NCBI GenBank assembly: GCA_947426265.1
Contig: CANEDJ010000053.1
Span: 1-8,609, forward strand
Length of the DNA: 8,609 bases
From: MGBC102946 sp022793145
GTDB lineage: Bacteria > Bacillota_I > Bacilli_A > RF39 > UBA660
Direction: 5' to 3'
Shown here: positions 1 to 5,390 of the stretch, in pieces
Layout: each line of letters starts with the position of its first letter
Position numbering within the stretch: the stretch's first letter is position 1
The notes under the pieces: generated by a model
Told to the model about the DNA's origin: nothing
Database searches by the model: none
What the model saw: only the letters and a program-made list of their open reading frames with translations
Position numbers and translations under genes: made by a program

Positions 1-5
1 AAGAC

Positions 6-40
6 AAAAAAAGTAGCATATTCATTTTGAATATACCACT
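6..40 (-). terminator. Rho-independent terminator after yebC
   Basis: Read on the minus strand, a 13-bp stem (arms 28-40 and 12-24, two G-U pairs) with a 3-nt loop is followed directly by a run of seven T (complement of 6-12). This is the expected shape for ending the rnc-to-yebC transcription unit, about 45 bases beyond the yebC stop codon. Confidence 0.85.
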
Positions 41-57
41 TTGTCAACAATCTGAAA

Positions 58-85
58 GAATGATTAAAAAATCATTCTTTTTCTT
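58..85 (+). terminator. Possible plus-strand terminator facing the yebC end
   Basis: A perfect 8-bp stem (GAATGATT at 58-65, AATCATTC at 70-77; 11 bp if flanking A/T pairs are counted) is followed on the plus strand by TTTTTCTT. The minus strand has no T-run after it, so it fits a plus-strand gene ending left of the window, convergent with yebC. It could instead be only a 3' mRNA-protecting hairpin. Confidence 0.4.
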
Positions 86-800
86 ATAATTCGACATTAT
101 GATAGACATGTTGAACATCTTCTATTTCGTCTAACATTGTAAGCAATCGATTAAAATACATAAGATCATCTCCAGCTAATGTAATTTTATCTTTTGGGAT
201 GAATGTGATTTCATCCAAATCAAATTGTACTTCTGGAAGGACTTTTAAAATTGCTTCTTTCATCGCATATAAATCGGTTGGTGTTCCATATACGACAACA
301 CTATCTTCTTCTGTTTCAATATCTTCTATTTCTACCCCTTCATTTAATAATGCTTCTAAAGCTGCTTCTTCCTCTAATCCTTTGAAACTAATGACACATA
401 CATGATCATACATATAAGCTGCACTTCCCATGCTTCCCACTTTACTATTACATTTATTTAAAGCTGCTCTGATACTACTAATAGAACGATTCACGTTGTC
501 TGTTAAGCATTCTACGATAAGTGTTGATCCATTTGGGCCAAATAGTTCATATCTTACTTCATCATAAGATTCATCTGCTCCACTACTTACTTTATCAATT
601 GCTCTTTTAATAATGTCTGAAGGTACTTGTTCTTTTTTTGCTCTTTCTAATAAGCGCTTCAAAACTGCATTACTAGCAGGTTCTGTTCCACCTGTTTTTG
701 CTGCTTGATATATTTCTCTTGCATACATAGAATATAATTTTGCTTTGGCTGCTCCTGTTTTTTGAATACTTGCTTTTCTTACCTCATATGCTCTTCCCAT
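84..800 (-). CDS. yebC: YebC/PmpR family protein (YeeI type)
   Basis: A 238-residue protein of the YebC/TACO1 family. It opens with the family's MGR start, then a basic N-terminal helical region, the RAIDK motif (about residues 64-68) and the conserved FGPNGS stretch (about 87-92) followed by NVNR. Members have been described as DNA-binding regulators and, more recently, as ribosome-associated factors that help translation of difficult (for example proline-rich) stretches. Length is typical. The start is well supported: AAGGAGG lies 8-9 bases upstream of the ATG. It is the last gene of the minus-strand group after rnc and the PEGA-like gene, and probably also has its own promoter in the 54-base gap. 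The wording and length are closer to B. subtilis YeeI than to the second paralogue YrbC. Family assignment is firm; the exact role is not shown by the sequence. Confidence 0.93.
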   Translation of the reverse strand: MGRAYEVRKASIQKTGAAKAKLYSMYAREIYQAAKTGGTEPASNAVLKRLLERAKKEQVPSDIIKRAIDKVSSGADESYDEVRYELFGPNGSTLIVECLTDNVNRSISSIRAALNKCNSKVGSMGSAAYMYDHVCVISFKGLEEEAALEALLNEGVEIEDIETEEDSVVVYGTPTDLYAMKEAILKVLPEVQFDLDEITFIPKDKITLAGDDLMYFNRLLTMLDEIEDVQHVYHNVEL

Positions 801-824
801 ACTGGTTCCTCCTTTTTCAGTAAT

Positions 825-853
825 ATTTTATCTTAATTTTCTTTCTTTTTCAA
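825..853 (-). promoter_or_regulatory. Putative promoter of yebC
   Basis: On the minus strand TTGAAA (848-853) and TAAAAT (825-830) are separated by exactly 17 bases, in the gap between the upstream gene's stop and yebC. The predicted start near 818 leaves a short leader carrying the AAGGAGG site. Five of six bases match in each hexamer, but AT-rich DNA yields such matches by chance. Confidence 0.45.
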
Positions 854-854
854 C

Positions 855-1172
855 TTAAAGATAGATGTCCTGTTTGAGTTCTAAATGAATTCCTACGTTC
901 TTTTTTAGAACTCGATGTATGAAAATAGACATTTTTGTATTTTTATAGTTTGATTTACAAACAAATTCTACATGACTTCCATCAGTAATACTAAATGGTA
1001 TTTCTATACTTTGAAATCTAGAACTTCGAATTTGGATTTTGTAATCTCCTTTTTTTAAATCTAAATTTTTTATTTGACCATTATCTAATGTACACATATT
1101 GACTCCATTTATAATCACTTGATAAGAGATATCTGCATCTACCCACATTTGTTCTCGTTTAATTGTTAACAT
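855..1172 (-). CDS. Small PEGA-like beta-rich protein, function unknown
   Basis: A 105-residue protein with no recognised function. Residues from about 15 to 75 carry a pattern (y-V-INGV... LDNGQI... LDLKKGDYKIQI... F-I-DGS-VEF) like small Bacillota beta-sandwich proteins of the PEGA type: a short 'xVxIDGxxxGxLxNG' strand pair followed by 'LxxGxYxIxI'. The C-terminus (VLKKNVGIHLEL) is amphipathic and there is no signal peptide or clear membrane segment, so it is probably cytosolic. The start at 1172 is preferred over an upstream ATG at 1184 because GGAG lies 6 bases before it. The gene overlaps the rnc end by 14 bases, so the two are probably co-translated. The PEGA likeness is my pattern judgement, not an established assignment. 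Confidence 0.6.
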   Translation of the reverse strand: MLTIKREQMWVDADISYQVIINGVNMCTLDNGQIKNLDLKKGDYKIQIRSSRFQSIEIPFSITDGSHVEFVCKSNYKNTKMSIFIHRVLKKNVGIHLELKQDIYL

Positions 1173-1839
1173 GTCTTTCTCCATTCTGGGCCTTTTTTAG
1201 GGCATCTTTCGCTGCTTCTTGCTCTGCTTCTTTTTTACTGTGGGCACTTCCTACTCCATACCGAATAGAATCAATTCGGACTTCTACTGTAAAAATTTTA
1301 TTGTGAGCTGGCCCTTCTTCATTGATGACACTATATTCTAAACTCCTTTTGTCTGTCTGTACAAGTTCTTGAAGTACTGATTTGTAGTCATTGATAAAGT
1401 CTAATTTGTGGGTTTCTATCATTGGTATTACATGTGTATTTAAGAATTCTGTTACCGTTTTATTTCCTTGGTCTAAATAAAGGGCGCCTATAAAGGCTTC
1501 AAAGATATCTGCTACAATTGCCTTTCTATATTTTCCTCCGTTTTCTTCTTCCCCTTTTCCTAGTAAAAGTTCTTCATTTAGTTTTAGTTTTAAAGAATAT
1601 TCATAAAGCGCTTCTTCACAAACATAATGAGCTCGAAGTTTCGTCATCATACCTTCATCATATTCGGTATTGCGAAATAAATAGTCACTCATAAAAAGTT
1701 CTAATACTGCGTCTCCTAAATATTCTAATCTTTCATAACTTTGTAGTCCATGCTCATTTGCATAGGAGGTATGTGTAAATGCTCTTTCGTACAAGGACTC
1801 ATGGTCCGTTTTTATTCCCAGTTCTTCTAGTATTTTCAT
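1159..1839 (-). CDS. rnc: Ribonuclease III
   Basis: A 226-residue double-strand-specific endoribonuclease that processes rRNA precursors and cuts structured mRNAs in the cytoplasm. The signature ERLEYLGDAVLEL is at residues 36-48, with the metal/catalytic acidic residues E39, D43, D111 and E114 all present. The C-terminal double-stranded RNA-binding domain runs from about residue 152 to 220 and ends with the typical KKEAEQEAAKDAL helix (roughly 202-214). Length is normal and complete. The start is supported by AAAGGTGA a few bases upstream. It begins a minus-strand group with the PEGA-like gene and yebC and shares a short divergent promoter region with the yidD frame. In many Bacillota rnc is followed by smc or ftsY; here it is not. 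Confidence 0.97.
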   Translation of the reverse strand: MKILEELGIKTDHESLYERAFTHTSYANEHGLQSYERLEYLGDAVLELFMSDYLFRNTEYDEGMMTKLRAHYVCEEALYEYSLKLKLNEELLLGKGEEENGGKYRKAIVADIFEAFIGALYLDQGNKTVTEFLNTHVIPMIETHKLDFINDYKSVLQELVQTDKRSLEYSVINEEGPAHNKIFTVEVRIDSIRYGVGSAHSKKEAEQEAAKDALKKAQNGERHVNN

Positions 1840-1855
1840 CTTATCACCTTTTAAT

Positions 1856-1884
1856 ATTATAACAAACTTTTATCAATCAAAAAA
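1856..1884 (-). promoter_or_regulatory. Putative extended -10 promoter of rnc
   Basis: On the minus strand TGT-TATAAT (TATAAT at 1856-1861) gives a perfect -10 with the TGn extension. The -35 position at 17-bp spacing is only a T-run (1879-1884), which is tolerated with an extended -10. The transcript would begin near 1850 and carry the AAAGGTGA ribosome binding site. Confidence 0.6.
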
Positions 1885-1891
1885 GAAATAT

Positions 1892-1920
1892 TTTACATTT
1901 GGTGTAAATTTTAGTATAAT
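1892..1920 (+). promoter_or_regulatory. Promoter of the yidD frame, with palindrome over the -35
   Basis: TTTACA (1892-1897) and TATAAT (1915-1920) are 17 bases apart, a near-consensus promoter. The predicted first transcribed base is about 1927, immediately before the yidD ATG at 1928, so the message would be leaderless or nearly so. The -35 is the left arm of the palindrome TTTACA-TTTGG-TGTAAA (1892-1908), a plausible operator whose occupation would block the promoter. The regulator is unknown. Confidence 0.65.
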
Positions 1921-1927
1921 AAATGAG

Positions 1928-2146
1928 ATGAAAAAGATATTGATATGGTTGATAAGGGGTTATCAAAAAATTCCTGGAAACTTCCATGGATTATGTAGAC
2001 ATATTCCTACTTGTTCTAATTATGCGATTGAAGCAATTACAGAATATGGTTCTATTAAAGGTTCTTTTTTAGCTTTGAAAAGAATCTTAAGATGTAATCC
2101 ATTTGGAACTAGTGGATATGATCCTGTACCTGAAAGGAAGAAAAAA
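1928..2146 (+). CDS. yidD: YidD, membrane protein insertion factor (part 1 of a continuous frame)
   Basis: Residues 1-73 of a 360-codon frame form a complete YidD: a hydrophobic/amphipathic N-terminus, C23-R-H-I-P-T-C29-S-N-Y, AIxxxGxxxGxxLALKRILRC56NP, and the terminal GYDPVPE. YidD is a small peripheral membrane protein that assists YidC-dependent insertion of membrane proteins. Bacterial YidD usually stops right after DPVPE. Here there is no stop codon: the frame runs through RKKK into a lipoprotein signal sequence. No Shine-Dalgarno precedes the ATG at 1928, which fits the leaderless transcript predicted from the promoter just upstream. The entry ends where the internal ATG begins; if that ATG is not used, the product is a 360-residue fusion. 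YidD identity is secure; its C-terminal end is not. Confidence 0.85.
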
Positions 2147-3010
2147 ATGAAAAAATTTTTATTGTTAATGGTATTATTTGGAGCATTGCTTTCAACAGGT
2201 TGCTTTAAACGTGATGATTTAGAGGATGTTACCATTTATACAACAGTTTATCCTGTTAGTTATATTACAGAACGTCTTTATGGTGAACATAGTACAATCT
2301 ATAGTATTTATCCAACTGGAGTAAATCCAATGGATTATAAGTTAACAGATAAACAAATTAAAGATTACAGCAAAGGAAGAATGTTTATTTTTAATGGGCT
2401 TTCTTCTGAAAAAGATTATGTGGAAAAATTATTTCATCATAATAGAAAATTAAAGATTATTGACACTACTTCTAGTATGGAAAAAACTTATGAAGAAGAA
2501 GAGTTATGGTTAGATCCTTCTAACTTCTTGATGTTAGCAGGAAATATAAAAAATGGGTTTAATGAGTATATTAGTAATCATTATTTAAAAAATGAAATTG
2601 AAGAGAATTATCAAACATTAAAAGTAGAAATTTCTGCTTTGGATGCTGAAATTAGTACAATGTATGAAAACAGTTCTAAAAAGACTATTGTAGTAGCAAA
2701 TGATGTTTTTAAATTCTTAGAAAAATATGGATTTACAGTTTATTCATTAGAGGAAAATGAAAATTTAACAGAAAAGACTTTAGCCGATGTAAAATCAATG
2801 ATTCAAAGTGGTCAAATAAAATATATCTTTGCAAAAGAACAGGAAGAAAATTCTAAAACGGTAGAAGCTTTAGTAAAAGAAGGAAATGTTGAAGTTTTAA
2901 GATTCCATATGTTATCCAATATTACAGAGGACGAAAAAAATAATGGAGAGGATTATATCTCCATTATGAATAAAAATTTAGAGCTTTTAAAGCAAGAGTT
3001 ATATGATTAA
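2147..3010 (+). CDS. ZnuA/AdcA-like substrate-binding lipoprotein, metal ligands replaced
   Basis: A predicted 287-residue protein from the in-frame internal ATG at 2147, which has AGGAAG six bases upstream. It starts with MKKF, a hydrophobic stretch and the lipobox L-S-T-G-C (Cys at frame residue 92), so it would be a membrane-anchored lipoprotein on the outer face. The body follows the metal-binding SBP family (cluster 9): VTIYTTVYPVSYITERLYG, YPTGVNPMDY, FNGLSSE, LWLDPSNF, then a long linker helix, VVANDVFKFLEKYGF and IKYIFAKEQEENS. The three family histidines are gone: M135 in PHD, E192 in DPHxWLDP, N258 in SHxAF. No transporter ATPase or permease is nearby. It may bind another ligand, bind nothing, or use different residues. 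Fold assignment is fairly confident; zinc uptake is doubtful. Confidence 0.8.
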   Translation: MKKFLLLMVLFGALLSTGCFKRDDLEDVTIYTTVYPVSYITERLYGEHSTIYSIYPTGVNPMDYKLTDKQIKDYSKGRMFIFNGLSSEKDYVEKLFHHNRKLKIIDTTSSMEKTYEEEELWLDPSNFLMLAGNIKNGFNEYISNHYLKNEIEENYQTLKVEISALDAEISTMYENSSKKTIVVANDVFKFLEKYGFTVYSLEENENLTEKTLADVKSMIQSGQIKYIFAKEQEENSKTVEALVKEGNVEVLRFHMLSNITEDEKNNGEDYISIMNKNLELLKQELYD

Positions 3011-3046
3011 AGAAGCGGATATTGTATCTACTTCTTTTCTTCTTCA
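3009..3046 (+). terminator. Terminator of the yidD-lipoprotein frame
   Basis: The hairpin starts within the TAA stop: AAAGAAG (3009-3015) pairs with CTTCTTT (3031-3037), and GGATA with TATCT continues the stem after one mismatch, around a TTG loop. It is followed by TCTTCTTC, a T-rich but imperfect tail. Confidence 0.6.
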
Positions 3047-3067
3047 TTTAAAAAATGTTTTTTAAAT
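3046..3067. repeat. Perfect AT-only inverted repeat between convergent genes
   Basis: Ten-base arms (3046-3055 and 3058-3067) around TG lie between the end of the plus-strand lipoprotein frame and the end of dinD. It may contribute to ending dinD transcription, but with no G-C pairs and no clean T-run after it on the minus strand this is weak. Confidence 0.35.
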
Positions 3068-3071
3068 ATAA

Positions 3072-3905
3072 TTATTTTGCCAATACAACTTTTAAAAGAT
3101 TGTTTTCCTTCTCTAATTCCTTTAAACTCTTTTCAGGAGTCGGTAATTCTTCTGGCATAGTTCCACCATTTTTTTCAATTACTTCTCTAATATTTTTTCC
3201 AATGTTATAATGAGATTTATTAGCTGCTTTTTCACTCGCAATATTTTCTCGTTTTAATTTAGACTCAGTTTGTGTAATGCGAAAAAGGTTAGCTGCCAAC
3301 TCTTCACTTCCCATATTATCTAAAATGTCTTCCCTATATCTTAAACCTTTTCTTTTAGCAATATCGTTAGCTGTCTCACCATTATATAAACCTTTATACC
3401 CAGCATTATGAAATCTATCAAAATTTTTAACGCCTGCTTTTTTCGCTGCTTGATTGAGTGAATAATTTCCTTTTTTAGTTAGGTTTCTTTGATAAAATCT
3501 TTTTTCGTCTTCAGTTAACATGCTATATTCTTTTTCCGTTAATTCCTGTTTTCTTGTTTGTACCGCAAAATAGGTTTGACCTAATGCAACTACTTCTTTA
3601 TTTGGGTCAGCATTTTGAACAATTAAATAACATGCATATCTTGAAAGCTTATAATCTTTTTGTTTCCTTTTCGCTCCTGAACCAATACTAACCATTTTGT
3701 TATGAACAACAAAATGGTCAATATCAGATATTTCAGAATTTTGGCAAGATATTTTTGCTTTTTCAATTACTTTTTCAAAATTTCTCAAATCTTTATATTC
3801 TAATGCTTTTTGTAATTCTCTAGCAAGCCAATACTCTTCACCGTTTCCTTCAATATGTTTAATTTCTTCAAAAGTTTCTTTCGTATATTCCTTTATTTTA
3901 TTCAT
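3072..3905 (-). CDS. dinD: DNA damage-inducible protein D (DinD), RecA modulator
   Basis: A 277-residue homologue of E. coli DinD, which inhibits RecA strand exchange by acting on RecA filaments. Recognisable blocks (numbered from the chosen start): WLARELQKALEY (26-37), a BRO-N/antirepressor-like start; SRYACYLIVQNADP (88-101); ALGQTYFAVQTRKQEL (107-122); LTEDEKRFYQRN; YKGLYNGETANDIAKRKGL; MGSEELAANLFRITQTESKL; and GGTMPEELPTPEKSL (about 247-261). The last is almost word for word the E. coli C-terminus. The ATG at 3905 is chosen because AAGGAGG lies 10 bases upstream; the ATG at 3950 in the same frame has no ribosome binding site. It stands alone between its own promoter and the convergent lipoprotein gene. 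No LexA/DinR box (GAAC-N4-GTTC) is visible upstream. DinD is scattered in Bacillota and this copy may have been acquired. Confidence 0.92.
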   Translation of the reverse strand: MNKIKEYTKETFEEIKHIEGNGEEYWLARELQKALEYKDLRNFEKVIEKAKISCQNSEISDIDHFVVHNKMVSIGSGAKRKQKDYKLSRYACYLIVQNADPNKEVVALGQTYFAVQTRKQELTEKEYSMLTEDEKRFYQRNLTKKGNYSLNQAAKKAGVKNFDRFHNAGYKGLYNGETANDIAKRKGLRYREDILDNMGSEELAANLFRITQTESKLKRENIASEKAANKSHYNIGKNIREVIEKNGGTMPEELPTPEKSLKELEKENNLLKVVLAK

Positions 3906-3976
3906 TAACTTACTACCTCCTTCTATTTGTATTTTTGAAGTTTCTTCCATGAGTAGAACTGCCTAATCGTCATAAA

Positions 3977-3992
3977 CAAGCTAGCAAGCTAG
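3977..3992. repeat. Tandem 8-bp repeat in the dinD leader
   Basis: CAAGCTAG occurs twice head to tail (3977-3984, 3985-3992), and CTAGC-AA-GCTAG inside it is also an inverted repeat. On the minus strand it would lie in the untranslated leader of dinD, about 70 bases before the start codon. A small stem or protein site is possible. Confidence 0.55.
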
Positions 3993-4012
3993 TTAGCCCC
4001 TGCTTTATTTCT

Positions 4013-4056
4013 ATAGTATGCTTTATCACTACTATAATGTCTATGTCAATAGTGAT
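4013..4056. promoter_or_regulatory. Regularly spaced half-sites over the dinD promoter (candidate operator)
   Basis: ATAGT, ACTAT and ATAGT begin at 4013, 4031 and 4049, exactly 18 bases apart and alternating in orientation. The outer arms extend to ATCACTA (4025-4031) and TAGTGAT (4050-4056), a 7-bp inverted repeat that brackets the -35 and touches the -10. This looks like the target of a dimeric repressor. No regulator gene is next to it. Confidence 0.5.
4022..4049 (-). promoter_or_regulatory. Putative dinD promoter
   Basis: A perfect TTGACA (4044-4049, minus strand) is followed after 16 bases by GATAAA (4022-4027). Upstream of the -35, A-runs on the minus strand (complement of T-runs 4064-4069, 4073-4079 and 4090-4096) resemble an UP element or bent DNA. 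The -10 is mediocre, which fits a regulated promoter. Confidence 0.55.
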
Positions 4057-4100
4057 GAAGAACTTTTTTCGCTTTTTTTCAAAATATACTTTTTTTCAAT

Positions 4101-4149
4101 AAAAAAAATAAGTTCTATAATGTTTTCTAAAATCATTATAAAGCTTATT
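4101..4149 (-). terminator. Strong terminator of ppa
   Basis: Minus-strand arms 4134-4149 and 4107-4122 form a 16-bp stem with one mismatch and one G-U pair around an 11-base loop, followed by a T-run of six to eight (complement of 4101-4108). It separates ppa transcription from the dinD promoter. Confidence 0.85.
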
Positions 4150-4163
4150 CTTATTTTTTATAG

Positions 4164-4658
4164 TTATTTCATACAATTTTCTTGATATCTTTTTCTGCAA
4201 GTTTCTATTACTTTTAAAGCTTCTTCTATTCCTTCATATTCTTTACAAACAACTTTAATTCCTTGTAATGATTTGTAGTTTTCAAAAAAGTTTCTGATTT
4301 CTGCCAATGTAAATTCTGATAAATCGCCTAATTCTTCTACTTCTTTATATCTTGGATCTACTGCACAAACAGAAATAATTTTATTATCTTCTTGTCCATT
4401 ATCAATAATTTTTAGATTTCCAATAATTCTAGCTGGAACAATACATCCTGGAAATGTTGCTTCTGAACTAATTACTAAGATATCTAATGGGTCTCCATCT
4501 AGTTCTAATGTTTCATCAATATATCCATATTCAGCTGGATAATTCATCGCTGAAAATAAGACTCTATCTAGTTTTATTTTGCCTCTTTCTTTATCAATTT
4601 CAAATTTTGTTTTTGTTTTTTGTGGAATTTCAATAATTGCTTCTTCTATATGTTCCAT
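4164..4658 (-). CDS. ppa: Soluble inorganic pyrophosphatase (family I)
   Basis: A 164-residue cytosolic enzyme that hydrolyses pyrophosphate to phosphate and so pulls biosynthetic reactions forward. The metal-binding signature DGDPLDILV is at residues 54-62, with D54, D56 and D59 matching the conserved aspartates. Other family landmarks are IEIPQ (9-13), FEIDKE (19-24, with E20), DRVL, AMNYPAEYGYI (37-47), the GQEDNKI stretch and FFENYKSL near the C-terminus. Length is slightly short but normal for bacterial family I. Start: AAAGGAGG five bases before the ATG. It has its own promoter and terminator. The toxin cassette remnant lies directly upstream, so the RHS locus seems to border this core gene. 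Confidence 0.96.
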   Translation of the reverse strand: MEHIEEAIIEIPQKTKTKFEIDKERGKIKLDRVLFSAMNYPAEYGYIDETLELDGDPLDILVISSEATFPGCIVPARIIGNLKIIDNGQEDNKIISVCAVDPRYKEVEELGDLSEFTLAEIRNFFENYKSLQGIKVVCKEYEGIEEALKVIETCRKRYQENCMK

Positions 4659-4682
4659 ACAAACCTCCTTTACTATATTTCT

Positions 4683-4691
4683 ATTATAACA
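4683..4691 (-). promoter_or_regulatory. Putative extended -10 of the ppa promoter
   Basis: On the minus strand TGT-TATAAT gives a perfect -10 with TGn extension. The -35 region at 17 bases is poor (TAATAT). The transcript would start about 4677 and include the AAAGGAGG site. Confidence 0.5.
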
Positions 4692-4720
4692 TTGATTTTA
4701 AATAAATATTATATATTATA

Positions 4721-4870
4721 CTCATTTCTTTTATAGTATACCACATCATTATAATTATTTTATAAATTTATGTTTTAGCTTTGCTTTCTTTTATGTGTTT
4801 CTGATAGAGCTTGATAGCAAAAAGATTATTATGTATCAACATAAATTTTGAAGATAAAAAACTACTAAAG
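4721..4870 (-). repeat. Intercassette spacer repeat, copy A, with vestige of an RHS core
   Basis: About 150 bases that match 6345-6496 closely, with two single-base length differences. In both copies the spacer lies after an immunity gene. Read on the minus strand, it ends with the opening codons of the repeated RHS module. Here only V-Y-Y-K-R-N-E-Y-N-I remain before a TAA near 4710, compared with IYYKRDENNH in the intact copies. Everything else of that third module is missing, and the ppa promoter follows. It also contains the promoter-like and terminator elements listed separately. Confidence 0.75.
4811..4839 (-). promoter_or_regulatory. Spacer promoter, degenerate copy
   Basis: TTGATA (4834-4839) and TATCAA (4811-4816) on the minus strand are 17 bases apart, at the same places as the better promoter at 6436-6464. 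Two bases of its -10 are off consensus. With the downstream module lost, it could only read toward ppa. Confidence 0.35.
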
Positions 4871-4895
4871 AGTTTTTAGCACTTTAATAGTTTTT
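4856..4895 (-). terminator. Terminator after the Imm44-like gene
   Basis: Minus-strand arms 4882-4895 and 4857-4870 give a 14-bp stem with one G-U pair. The run of T at its 3' side completes an intrinsic terminator only a few bases after the immunity gene's stop. Confidence 0.75.
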
Positions 4896-4899
4896 GATG

Positions 4900-5376
4900 T
4901 TATTTTTTGTCAAATAGTTTTGAAAATCCACTTTTTTTCTTATTAAGACTTTCTAAATCTTCTATTGTTACATTTAATGCATCTAAAATATCTTGTATTA
5001 ATTTATCCCCCTTAAAATCTCCTTTTGAACGCTCTTTTAAAACTTCAATTGATTTTATGATATTTTCTATATACATCAATCTCTGATTTTTAGGCGTTTC
5101 CTTTATAAATCTTTCATAATCTATATACAATCTAATATCCGCACTTCTATTCTTTCTACTTATGTATTTTCTTTCTTTCCAATATTCCTTCATTTCTTTT
5201 GGAATAATAATTGTAATAATTCCAACATCTTGAAACTCTGTTCCATAAGTATCATCTTCTTCTAAATTCCCATTTTCTTCACATACAAAAGAAAGTCTTT
5301 TATTTACATACTTCCACGCTTTATGATAGCCTTCTGAAGCTTGATGCTGCAATTCAGCACTTAAAAATACTCTCAT
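4900..5376 (-). CDS. Immunity protein for the orphan tip (Imm44-like)
   Basis: A 158-residue cytosolic-looking protein with no signal or membrane segment. It begins MRVFLSAEL, followed by alternating strands (DVGIITIIIPKEM at about 70), a basic YxxRKNRSADIRLYIDYERF stretch (about 85-105) and a helical C-terminus rich in lysine. The pattern and length resemble the Imm44 family of polymorphic-toxin immunity proteins; I judge this from memory of the motif. Position supports it: the ATG is 14 bases after the orphan tip's stop, and its AGAGGAGG ribosome binding site overlaps that stop, so the pair is translationally coupled. The ATG at 5376 is preferred to a TTG at 5397 for this reason. It would neutralise the URI/GIY-YIG-like tip. 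Immunity role probable; family name moderate. Confidence 0.75.
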   Translation of the reverse strand: MRVFLSAELQHQASEGYHKAWKYVNKRLSFVCEENGNLEEDDTYGTEFQDVGIITIIIPKEMKEYWKERKYISRKNRSADIRLYIDYERFIKETPKNQRLMYIENIIKSIEVLKERSKGDFKGDKLIQDILDALNVTIEDLESLNKKKSGFSKLFDKK

Positions 5377-5390
5377 TATTATGTCCTCCT

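Noticed and set aside
199..405. Plus-strand open frame
   Set aside because: Lies wholly inside yebC on the opposite strand, with no ribosome binding site and a low-complexity Ser-rich product.
2020..2235. Minus-strand open frame
   Set aside because: Mirror of the YidD/lipoprotein junction, with no start signals and no family resemblance.
3906..3950. Upstream ATG extending DinD by 15 residues
   Set aside because: No ribosome binding site precedes it, while AAGGAGG inside this stretch serves the ATG at 3905. DinD homology starts after the latter.
3951..4100. LexA/DinR box upstream of dinD
   Set aside because: GTTC and GAAC occur singly but never as GAAC-N4-GTTC; the DNA-damage control expected from the gene name is not supported here.
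3072..4160. Prophage or insertion element around dinD
   Set aside because: The BRO-N-like domain recalls phage antirepressors, but no integrase, terminal repeats or att-like duplication were seen.
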